DNA from: Spirochaetota bacterium
GTDB taxonomy: Bacteria; Spirochaetota; Spirochaetia; SZUA-6
Length of the DNA: 7,334 bases
Assembly (NCBI GenBank): GCA_003641675.1
Contig: QNBI01000093.1
Coordinates: 1-7,334, forward strand
Reading direction: 5' to 3'
In this document: in pieces, positions 1 to 6,623 of the stretch
Layout of the letters: every line of letters begins with the position of its first letter
Numbering within the stretch: position 1 is the stretch's first letter
Notes under the pieces: generated by a model
Seen by the model: only the letters and a program-made list of their open reading frames with translations
The model's database searches: none
What the model was told of the DNA's origin: nothing
Translations under genes and position numbers: made by a program

Positions 1-409
<409 letters not shown>

Positions 410-466
410 TATTATCATTTATCCTTATCGCTATCTTCTTATTTCTTTTGTTTTGTGATATATTTT

Positions 467-584
<118 letters not shown>

Positions 585-689
585 TTTTTAAATTAATTAT
601 AAAATTAAAAAATAAAATTGTAACTATATGTAACCAAACTTTTAGAAAATTGTTCTTTATTAAGAGGCGGCTTAAAAAAGATTTTTAGC

Positions 690-723
690 GGGCAAGTTTC
701 ACCTCCTTTCCTTGCCCTTTTTT
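690..723 (+). terminator. rrn operon intrinsic terminator T1, loop carries an anti-SD-like sequence
   Basis: A perfect 7-bp stem, GGGCAAG (690-696) with CTTGCCC (711-717), is followed by six T (718-723), the classical form of a factor-independent terminator for rightward transcription out of 5S. It lies about 105 nt after the 5S end, leaving an AT-rich 3' trailer. The 14-nt loop (697-710) contains TCACCTCCTTTC, identical to the usual 3' end of bacterial 16S rRNA. An imperfect hairpin (670-689, GCTTAAAAA/TTTTTAGC with one bulge) sits immediately upstream. Read on the - strand, the stem has no adjacent T-run, so it should not stop transcripts of the converging ligase gene. Confidence 0.85.
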
Positions 724-739
724 GCCTCAAAGCAGCACA

Positions 740-769
740 GGGGATAGATAATAAATCTATCCCCTTTTT
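740..769 (+). terminator. rrn operon intrinsic terminator T2
   Basis: A perfect 10-bp stem, GGGGATAGAT (740-749) with ATCTATCCCC (755-764), encloses a 5-nt AATAA loop and is followed by five T (765-769). It lies 16 nt beyond T1 and has the same polarity, giving the tandem arrangement often seen behind rRNA operons. On the - strand the stem is followed by TGTGCTGC rather than a T-run, so it works as a terminator only for rightward transcription. It would also keep rRNA transcription from running antisense into the ligase gene that ends at 797. Confidence 0.88.
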
Positions 770-796
770 GTTTGCCCAGCGAATATAAAATAATTA

Positions 797-2695
797 CTAT
801 TTAAAAAGTTCCTTAATTTCCTTAGCATATATTTCATTAATAACATTACGTTTCATCTTTAGTGTCTGTGTGAGTTCACGCCCTACTTGAAAAGGTTTTG
901 CAAGAAGCTTAATTTTATATATTATTTCAAAAGGCTTAAAACCGTTTTGAGGGCTTACCCTGTTATGAATTTCATCGTATATAAGCTCGTTAATTTCCGG
1001 AATATCAACGAGACTTTCCCTGTCTATATAGGAAATATCATTTTCTGTGGCGTATTTTTCAACCTCATCCAGATTGGGAATAACTAGAGCAGCAAGAAAC
1101 TTTTGATCCTGTCCCAGTACAATAACCTGTTCGATATAATCCGATTCAAGGATTGCACTCTCTATAGGGTCCGGTTCTATGTTTTCTCCGCCCAAAAGGA
1201 CAATAGTATCTTTAACCCTTCCTATAATTTTTAGTTCTCCCTTATGGGTAAGTATTCCTGAGTCACCCGTATTTAGCCATCCGTCTTCGCTAAGTACTTT
1301 TCTTGTTTCATCCGGTTTTTTATAGTAACCCTTCATTACCTGTGGGCCTTTAATATAAACAACTCCTTTGTGCCCGGGAGGAAGCACATTCATTTTGTCA
1401 TCCATTATTCTAACCTCTGTTCCTGCAAGCATAGGTCCTACTGTTGATGGAACAGGTGCTCTCTGAAGTCTAACGCTGACAACCGGTGCTGTCTCTGTAA
1501 GTCCATATCCTTCTAATAAAAGGATACCCGCAGCACCGAAAAATTTATCTACATATGCAGGCAGAGCTCCGCCCCCGGATACGGCTGCTACGAACTTGCC
1601 TCCGAGTAATTTTTTTAACTTGCCAAAAACTAAAAGATTTCCAAGCAGTCTAAAGGGAGTGAGCAAAATAAGCGGAATAATGCTTATGGTTATATCGACA
1701 GCACGGTATCGTTTTCTGAATTGCGGAAGAAGGCCTTTGTACATATTTAAAAAGGTTTCATGTAAAATTCCGACAGCTACAAAAAAATAGAATAAGCTTT
1801 TTTTAATACCGCCCTCCGAATTTATATTTCTGTATATTGCAGCCCTTATTCCTTCCCATATTCTCGGGACAGACGCCATAAATGCCGGTTTAACTTCTGC
1901 CATATCTTTAAGCATGATTTTTCCCACTGGCTTTGAGTATGCCTGTGCAGAACATGAACCTAGTACAACGTACTCAATAATACGTTCAAAAGAGTGCCAT
2001 ACCGGCAATACCGAGAGCCACACATCATCGTGTGAAATAATAAGAATATTAGGTATCTGTTTAACCTGATGCAGAAAATTATTATGGGTTAACATAACAC
2101 CCTTAGGTTCTCCTGTTGTACCGGAGGTGTAGATAATAGTGGCCAGATCTTCGGCTGTGCCTTTATTAAGCTCTTTTTCAAATGCGTTGGAGTTTTTCTG
2201 TAACTTTTCTTTACCCTTTTCCAGTATGTCGTTAAAAGTTGTAATTACAACCTCTGTTTTTTTTGCAGGTTTCTTATATTCGGAATCCATCACGATGATT
2301 GTTTTTAATTCCGGAAGTTTTTTTGCGCTTGAAAGAATTTTCTCAAGCTGTTTTTTATTTTCTGCAAGTGTAATATGACAGTCTCCATGGTTAAGGATAT
2401 ACTGAACCTCATCTGCAGTGGAATCTGCCCCTCTTGGAACATCCACAGCACCTATGCCGAGTATTGCAAGGTCTGCTATGATCCATTCTTTTCTGTTGTC
2501 AGCGATTATACCGACGTGGTCGTTTCTTTTTACTCCTATTGAGAGCAAACCGGCTCCGAACTGGGAAACAATCCGGTACAATTCGCCGTATGAAATGGTT
2601 TTAAATTTATCCTCTTTATCTTTATAGTACAGTACGGATTTATCCCTGTTCTTTTCCGCATTTTCCTTAAATACTTTTGGTATTGTATTCTGCAT
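797..2695 (-). CDS. Long-chain fatty acid--CoA ligase (AMP-forming), FadD/ACSL type
   Basis: This 632-residue member of the adenylate-forming (ANL) superfamily would activate a fatty acid with ATP to acyl-AMP and then form the CoA thioester, normally at the inner face of the cytoplasmic membrane. The motifs seen in order are the P-loop YTSGTTGEPKG (189-199), SGGGALP (373-379), GYGLTET (396-402), NTGD (475-478), GRVKDTIVLLGGENIEP (492-508) and a C-terminal TLKMKR (611-616) holding the adenylation lysine (613 or 615). A hydrophobic, basic stretch at about 300-365 is typical of long-chain ACSL-like enzymes. Its length matches spirochaete long-chain ligases. The ATG at 2695 is preceded by TGAGGAG, a good ribosome binding site. 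It is a single-gene unit transcribed towards the rRNA operon, with no intrinsic terminator of its own that I can see. Chain length cannot be read from sequence, and an acyl-ACP synthetase activity is an alternative. Confidence 0.93.
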   Translation of the reverse strand: MQNTIPKVFKENAEKNRDKSVLYYKDKEDKFKTISYGELYRIVSQFGAGLLSIGVKRNDHVGIIADNRKEWIIADLAILGIGAVDVPRGADSTADEVQYILNHGDCHITLAENKKQLEKILSSAKKLPELKTIIVMDSEYKKPAKKTEVVITTFNDILEKGKEKLQKNSNAFEKELNKGTAEDLATIIYTSGTTGEPKGVMLTHNNFLHQVKQIPNILIISHDDVWLSVLPVWHSFERIIEYVVLGSCSAQAYSKPVGKIMLKDMAEVKPAFMASVPRIWEGIRAAIYRNINSEGGIKKSLFYFFVAVGILHETFLNMYKGLLPQFRKRYRAVDITISIIPLILLTPFRLLGNLLVFGKLKKLLGGKFVAAVSGGGALPAYVDKFFGAAGILLLEGYGLTETAPVVSVRLQRAPVPSTVGPMLAGTEVRIMDDKMNVLPPGHKGVVYIKGPQVMKGYYKKPDETRKVLSEDGWLNTGDSGILTHKGELKIIGRVKDTIVLLGGENIEPDPIESAILESDYIEQVIVLGQDQKFLAALVIPNLDEVEKYATENDISYIDRESLVDIPEINELIYDEIHNRVSPQNGFKPFEIIYKIKLLAKPFQVGRELTQTLKMKRNVINEIYAKEIKELFK

Positions 2696-2740
2696 CTTTT
2701 CTCCTCAATGTCCCTTGATATTAATGTGAATAACTTTTTA

Positions 2741-2769
2741 AAATTACCATGCAACAAGAACGAAGTCAA
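2741..2769 (-). promoter_or_regulatory. Candidate sigma70-type promoter for the acyl-CoA ligase
   Basis: On the - strand a -35-like TTGACT (2769-2764, 5 of 6 to consensus) is separated by 17 nt from TAATTT (2746-2741). That box is preceded by TGG, giving an extended -10 form. Initiation would fall near 2734, leaving a leader of roughly 40 nt before the ATG at 2695. The -10 match is only moderate and the gap is AT-rich, so similar boxes arise easily. Confidence 0.4.
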
Positions 2770-2824
2770 TACAATAAAAATTGTTAAATATGTATAAGGA
2801 CTTAATAAACGCTATTATTTAGTA

Positions 2825-2853
2825 TATAGTTATTTGGAGTTTATAGCCGATAC
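2825..2853 (+). promoter_or_regulatory. Candidate sigma28 (FliA)-type promoter for the chemoreceptor
   Basis: GCCGATAC (2846-2853) matches 7 of 8 bases of the flagellar sigma28 -10 element GCCGATAA. A -35-like TATAGTTA (2825-2832) matches 6 of 8 of TAAAGTTT, but at a spacing of 13 rather than 11 nt. At the exact spacing the match (TAGTTATT, 2827-2834) falls to 4 of 8. A start near 2860 would give a short leader carrying AAGGA (2871-2875) before the ATG at 2885. Sigma28 commonly drives chemotaxis genes, which fits the product. The same 7-mer also occurs inside coding sequence elsewhere in the window, so the -10 alone is weak evidence. Confidence 0.45.
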
Positions 2854-2884
2854 TTTCGTTAGGAAAATGTAAGGATTTATAAGT

Positions 2885-4891
2885 ATGAAAAAATATGTTT
2901 TAGTTGTAGTTCTTTTTTTAACTGTCCTTGTTGCTGGTCTGGCGGAGACTATAAATCTTTCTGGCAAATGGGAATGTCTGTTTACTACGGATCTATTAAA
3001 CAGACCTCCGGATGGTCCGTGGCAGACTATCACTGTGCCGTCTAAATTTAATAGTTGTGCAAAACAGACGTATGGCTATATCTGGTTAAAGAAAACTATC
3101 CGTCCTTCGGCTATCCCTTCTGCGGTTATTGTTGGACCGGTAGGGATGTCCTTTTCCATTTACTATGACGATTTATTAATAGGCAGAGCAGGGACTAATG
3201 GGCAAGGTTTTCTGTCCCAGAGCTCTCTTTTTACAGGATTTGTTTTGCCTTTTAATCTTTCCTCCGGAAAAGACAGAGCCACTATATATTTAAGAATTTA
3301 CCGTAACTATTCGTCCTGGTTTAAGTCCGGCATAGAAATTGTACCGGCAGGCGATCTTGCCAAAAGGCTAATAGGTGCTAATTTTTTTCATCTGTATTTA
3401 CAGACTTTTCTTTTTATATTCCTTCTACTTGCTGCCTTCGCAGTTGTACATATTTCTATAACTGAGGATAAAACCTCATTCTTTTACATGGCTGCTGCGA
3501 GCTTTGCAGGAGCTCTGTTTTATTTTTTCCTCTCTCTGGGAAGTTTTTTCATTTCTTATATCTGGGTACTTAAATTGTCCCTCTTTGCAGAAATTATCAT
3601 GATAGTTGCTCTAATGATTTTCCCGGTTTCATATTTTAAATCGCTATCGAGAAAAGGGATTGTATTTGTTGTTATACCTTTTCTTTTCTTTGGAGCTGCG
3701 GGTTTATTTCTCTTAAAGATTGAATATATTTTTCTGTTTTCAAGGATAACCGCATTTGTATTGCTTGCTGCAGTAATCTTGGCTATCTATGTAGTAGTAA
3801 TAGCCGCTTCGAAGGGAATGACCGAGGCGGTTAGTTACAGTGTTTTTTATTTACTCTTTCTTTTTAGTATAGCTTACTTCCATTTTAATGAAATTTTATT
3901 TCCTTTAAGCATAACCTATCCTTCTGTTATTGGAATTGTATTCATGTTCTTTATGTTTTTCTCTATTAGAATAGAAAGAAAAAAGATAAAGAAGCTTCAT
4001 ATCGAGACGACAGATCAGCTTATTGAGCGCGTGGAGGAGGATTGGGAGCTTATAGAAAAAATAAGAGCAGGTAAAGAACGCCTTGAAAACAGAAATAGAG
4101 AGAGTATTCGGCTTGCAGACAGACTAACCAAGAGTTCACAGACACAGGCGCTTACAATTGGTGAAATTATGAGCACGATTGCAAACGCAGGGGAAGCGGA
4201 ATCGCATGTCATGGAGAAGGAAAAAGATATACTCGGTTATACCAATACAGTTGATGAAATGATAAGCAACTTTAATAAAAAGATACTTGAAACAGTAGAA
4301 CAGCTTGAGCAGCTGAACGGCAAATACGGGATTATCAAAAAAGCGGTAAGTCAGATTATTGGTATTGCAGATAAGACAAACATGCTCTCTCTAAATGCCG
4401 CAATAGAAGCTTCCAGGGCGGGGAGCAAAGGGAAAGGCTTTGCTGTTGTCGCTCATGAAATAAGGAAACTTGCGGACCTGACAAAAACAGTTTCGGATCA
4501 GGTAAATATGCTTATTAAGGAATCCGGAGAGGGGCTCGATGAAGGGGTTGGCAAAGTAAAGGGTTTAGGTGAGGGGTTCGTTGAGATTATGAAGCATAGT
4601 GAATCTATCAGGGTTATGATAGAAGAAAATTCAAAGGCTTTAGAAGATGTAATGAACGCACATCTGGAAATTAAAGACGGCCTGGCAGGTGTGGATATGG
4701 CAATACATGCTGTACTGGATGTATCCAATAATTTACGGAGTATGACCGAAAAACTTTCCTCTGCTTTTTCCTGGCTTGAGGAAGTCCTAAAAATAGAACA
4801 GGAGGTACCGGAAATTCCTGAAATTGAAGCCTGCAATCTGGAAATTCCTGAGTTGGAAGATCCGGATAACAATGAAGAGCCGGCAGTTTAA
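2885..4891 (+). CDS. Methyl-accepting chemotaxis protein with periplasmic jelly-roll and 7TMR-DISM membrane domain
   Basis: This 668-residue chemoreceptor differs from classical two-helix receptors. A signal peptide (1-20, ending VAGLA) is followed by a periplasmic beta-rich region (about 21-165). That region has GKWE, WQTITVP and GYIWLKKTI motifs like the carbohydrate-binding jelly-roll domains of 7TMR-DISM proteins. About seven hydrophobic helices follow (roughly 167-190, 197-217, 220-247, 258-276, 281-308, 316-338, 345-362). Residues 363-640 form a long coiled-coil signalling hairpin with a well-conserved tip, ADKTNMLSLNAAIEASRAG then GKGFAVVAHEIRKLA (495-530), the CheA/CheW contact. No HAMP domain is evident. 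The tail (640-668) is acidic and proline-rich with two EIPE(I/L) repeats and lacks a CheR-binding NWETF-like end. AAGGA lies nine bases before the ATG. The ligand is unknown; a sugar or glycan is inferred only from the fold. Confidence 0.92.
   Translation: MKKYVLVVVLFLTVLVAGLAETINLSGKWECLFTTDLLNRPPDGPWQTITVPSKFNSCAKQTYGYIWLKKTIRPSAIPSAVIVGPVGMSFSIYYDDLLIGRAGTNGQGFLSQSSLFTGFVLPFNLSSGKDRATIYLRIYRNYSSWFKSGIEIVPAGDLAKRLIGANFFHLYLQTFLFIFLLLAAFAVVHISITEDKTSFFYMAAASFAGALFYFFLSLGSFFISYIWVLKLSLFAEIIMIVALMIFPVSYFKSLSRKGIVFVVIPFLFFGAAGLFLLKIEYIFLFSRITAFVLLAAVILAIYVVVIAASKGMTEAVSYSVFYLLFLFSIAYFHFNEILFPLSITYPSVIGIVFMFFMFFSIRIERKKIKKLHIETTDQLIERVEEDWELIEKIRAGKERLENRNRESIRLADRLTKSSQTQALTIGEIMSTIANAGEAESHVMEKEKDILGYTNTVDEMISNFNKKILETVEQLEQLNGKYGIIKKAVSQIIGIADKTNMLSLNAAIEASRAGSKGKGFAVVAHEIRKLADLTKTVSDQVNMLIKESGEGLDEGVGKVKGLGEGFVEIMKHSESIRVMIEENSKALEDVMNAHLEIKDGLAGVDMAIHAVLDVSNNLRSMTEKLSSAFSWLEEVLKIEQEVPEIPEIEACNLEIPELEDPDNNEEPAV
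4810..4851 (+). repeat. 12-bp direct repeat in the chemoreceptor C-terminal tail
   Basis: GGAAATTCCTGA occurs at 4810-4821 and again at 4840-4851, exactly 30 bp (ten codons) apart, and each copy contains the palindrome GGAAATTCC. In frame it encodes the repeated EIPE(I/L) motif at residues 643-647 and 653-657. It is probably a small internal duplication in a disordered tail rather than a regulatory site. Confidence 0.7.
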
Positions 4892-4904
4892 ATAGAAGGT
4901 GTTG

Positions 4905-5330
4905 TTATAGTTGGTCCTTTTTTGCTACAAGGCAGAGCCATTCTCCCTCTGCAGCAGTTTCCCCGTTAACAAAAGCTGTACCGCTTTGGCGGAGCATAGC
5001 CTTTGAAATACGCTTATTTTTTATGACCATTTTTATTTCATCGCCCGGTTTCACCTGTTTCCGGAATTTTGCTTTTTCCACAGAGGCTAAAACAATTAGT
5101 GATTCTCCGAGAATTCCAAGCTCATTAACCCCTGCACCGCCGCACTGCGCCATAGATTCTATAAGTATTACTCCGGGAACTATAGGGTAACCTGGGAAAT
5201 GGCCTTTAAAAAAAAATTCATCATCGCCGAAGAGTTTATAGCCTATAATTTCATCTTTATCGGCCTTTTCGATTCTGTCAACAAATAAAAACGGTTTCCT
5301 GTGCGGAAGAAGTTTTTTAATATCTTTCAT
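4905..5330 (-). CDS. 3-hydroxyacyl-ACP dehydratase, FabZ-like hotdog protein
   Basis: At 141 residues this is the usual length of FabZ. The family signatures are LLPHRKPFLFVDRI (7-20), GHFPGYPIVPGV (43-54) with the catalytic histidine at 44, and LIESMAQ (56-62) with the catalytic glutamate at 58. FRKQVKPGD (89-97) is the conserved strand beyond them. It would dehydrate 3-hydroxyacyl-ACP to the trans-2-enoyl form in the cytosol. The ATG directly follows the stop of the oxoamine synthase (TAAATG, no spacer), and a GGGGA about eight bases upstream lies inside that gene, so translation is probably coupled. It is not near lpx or other fab genes here, so it may be a second, pathway-dedicated copy rather than the housekeeping fabZ; that is inference. 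Its stop lies 13 bp from the stop of the convergent chemoreceptor. Confidence 0.88.
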   Translation of the reverse strand: MKDIKKLLPHRKPFLFVDRIEKADKDEIIGYKLFGDDEFFFKGHFPGYPIVPGVILIESMAQCGGAGVNELGILGESLIVLASVEKAKFRKQVKPGDEIKMVIKNKRISKAMLRQSGTAFVNGETAAEGEWLCLVAKKDQL

Positions 5331-6527
5331 TTATATTATCCCCAGTTTTTTTGCCTCTCTGCCTGCTATTTCCAGAACCTGGTCCAGTTCATCGTCGGTG
5401 TGAATTGCCATAAATGATGTTCTTATCAATGATCTGTCCGGAGGCACCGCAGGGCTTATTACAGGATTTGCATATATTCCGTTTTCAAACAGCGCCTTCC
5501 AGAAGAGAAATGTTTTTTCATTGTTGCCGATAACCAGAGGTATTATAGGTGTTTCAGCAACGCCTATATTAAAGCCGAGGGATTTAAAACCTTTGAGCAT
5601 CTTTTTTGCTATTTCCTGTAGCCGTTTTACATGTTCCGGCTCTGTTTCTATTATTTCCAGAGCCTTTGCAACAGATGCAATTGTAGCGGGAGGCATGCTT
5701 GCACTAAATATAAGTGGTCTTGCAAAGTGTTTAATATAATCAATAACAATTTCATCTCCCGCTATAAAACCACCTAGAGAACCGAAGGATTTGGAGAATG
5801 TACACATTAAAAGATCCGAATGAACCTTATTACCGTAGTATTCTCCGCTCCCTCTACCCGTATCACCGATAACCCCAATTGCGTGCGCTTCATCTATATA
5901 CAGGGCGGCGTTGTATTTGTCTGCGACCCTGCGGAGTTCGGGAAGTTTCACAATATCCCCTTCCATGCTGAAAACTCCGTCTGTAACAATAAGCTTTGGT
6001 TCATCATGCGGTATTTGGGAGATTACACTCTCTAAATTTTCGATATCATTGTGAAAGTAGCGGTGAATTTTTATAGAACCCTTCATTCCGGAAGCAAGAA
6101 ATATCCCATCCATAATAGATGCATGGTTGTATCTGTCTGTTATTATATGCTCATTGCGCCCTACAAGTGCCGATATAGCGCCGAGATTTGTCTGATACCC
6201 AGTAGAAAAGCATAGAGCGGCCTCTTTACCTGTAAACTTTGCAAGTTTATATTCAAGCTCCTCATGCAGAGCCAAAGTGCCATTGGCAAACCTGGAACCG
6301 GAACAGCTTGTTCCGTACTCCTTAATAGCATTAATGGAAGCCTCCATAACGCGGGGGTCCCAGGAAAGACCAAGGTAGTTGTTTGAACCTATCATGATTA
6401 GTTCTTTTCCCTTCATTACAACTTTGCTGCCTCTGCTCTCTTCAATAGGGATAAAAAAAGGATAGAGTCCTCTTTTCTGAACTTCCCGGGCTTCTGTAAA
6501 ATCATGGCATTTCTGAAAAATATTCAC
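5331..6527 (-). CDS. PLP-dependent alpha-oxoamine synthase, serine palmitoyltransferase-like
   Basis: This 398-residue protein belongs to the alpha-oxoamine synthases, which condense an amino acid with an acyl thioester and release CO2. Numbered from the GTG start, it shows GLYPFF (20-25), GSRFANG (77-83), NHASI with the cofactor-stacking histidine (135), TDGVFSMEGD (182-191), the PLP aspartate in IDEAH (212) and the Schiff-base lysine in TFSKS (246). NPVISPAVPPDRSLIRTSFMA near 354-374 contributes to the C-terminal region. GLYPFF, the PVISPAVPPDRSLIR block and the TFSKSFGSLGGF form are closer, from memory, to Bacteroides-type serine palmitoyltransferase than to BioF or Kbl. No other biotin or threonine-catabolism gene is nearby. 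The GTG at 6527 is chosen because GGAGG ends five bases before it; a longer reading from TTG at 6545 would overlap that site. It is followed without a gap by the FabZ-like gene. Amino-acid substrate (serine, cysteate, glycine, alanine) is undetermined. Confidence 0.85.
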   Translation of the reverse strand: MNIFQKCHDFTEAREVQKRGLYPFFIPIEESRGSKVVMKGKELIMIGSNNYLGLSWDPRVMEASINAIKEYGTSCSGSRFANGTLALHEELEYKLAKFTGKEAALCFSTGYQTNLGAISALVGRNEHIITDRYNHASIMDGIFLASGMKGSIKIHRYFHNDIENLESVISQIPHDEPKLIVTDGVFSMEGDIVKLPELRRVADKYNAALYIDEAHAIGVIGDTGRGSGEYYGNKVHSDLLMCTFSKSFGSLGGFIAGDEIVIDYIKHFARPLIFSASMPPATIASVAKALEIIETEPEHVKRLQEIAKKMLKGFKSLGFNIGVAETPIIPLVIGNNEKTFLFWKALFENGIYANPVISPAVPPDRSLIRTSFMAIHTDDELDQVLEIAGREAKKLGII

Positions 6528-6537
6528 ACGTACCTCC
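6525..6537 (-). promoter_or_regulatory. Ribosome binding site and GTG start deciding the SPT-like gene's 5' end
   Basis: On the - strand GGAGG (6537-6533) is followed by five bases (TACGT) and then GTG (6527-6525). This is the only strong Shine-Dalgarno sequence near the 5' end of the reading frame. It lies inside the six extra codons that a TTG start at 6545 would add. The N-terminus from GTG (MNIFQKCHDF) also lines up better with the short N-termini of related synthases. Confidence 0.75.
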
Positions 6538-6575
6538 AAGTACAATACTGTTTTTTGTTCCTTTGAGAGATTTAA

Positions 6576-6602
6576 TCTATATTAATAATAGTATATTGTA
6601 AA
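6576..6602 (-). promoter_or_regulatory. Weak candidate promoter for the SPT-like/FabZ pair
   Basis: In the 96-bp gap between the CcdA-like gene and the oxoamine synthase, the - strand has TTTACA (6602-6597, 5 of 6 to the -35 consensus) and TATAGA (6581-6576) with a short 15-nt spacer. The whole gap is very AT-rich, so chance matches are likely. I see no GC-rich hairpin with a T-run here that would end the CcdA-like transcript, so read-through from upstream is equally possible. Confidence 0.25.
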
Positions 6603-6623
6603 GTATAGCTTCTTTTTTTATAA

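Noticed and set aside
410..466. Possible tRNA or processing element between 23S and 5S
   Set aside because: The spacer is only 57 nt, pyrimidine/AT-rich, with no cloverleaf or other foldable element that I can support.
674..710. Minus-strand GAAAGGAGGTGA followed by TTG and a 7-codon reading frame ending in TAA
   Set aside because: A strong Shine-Dalgarno sequence is present, but the frame is tiny, uses TTG, and sits within rRNA terminator DNA; there is no evidence of translation.
5507..5533. GAAA-N15-GCCGATAA on the + strand, a near-perfect sigma28 promoter match
   Set aside because: It lies inside the oxoamine synthase coding region, antisense, where TTATCGGC is simply the codons for the Val-Ile-Gly stretch, and no + strand gene follows it. 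It is kept only as a base-rate warning for the motif upstream of the chemoreceptor.
5331..6527. Annotation as BioF (8-amino-7-oxononanoate synthase) or Kbl (glycine C-acetyltransferase)
   Set aside because: The fold family is the same, but the C-terminal PVISPAVPPDRSLIR block and N-terminal GLYPFF are more SPT-like, and no bio or tdh gene is adjacent. It is not excluded without a phylogeny.
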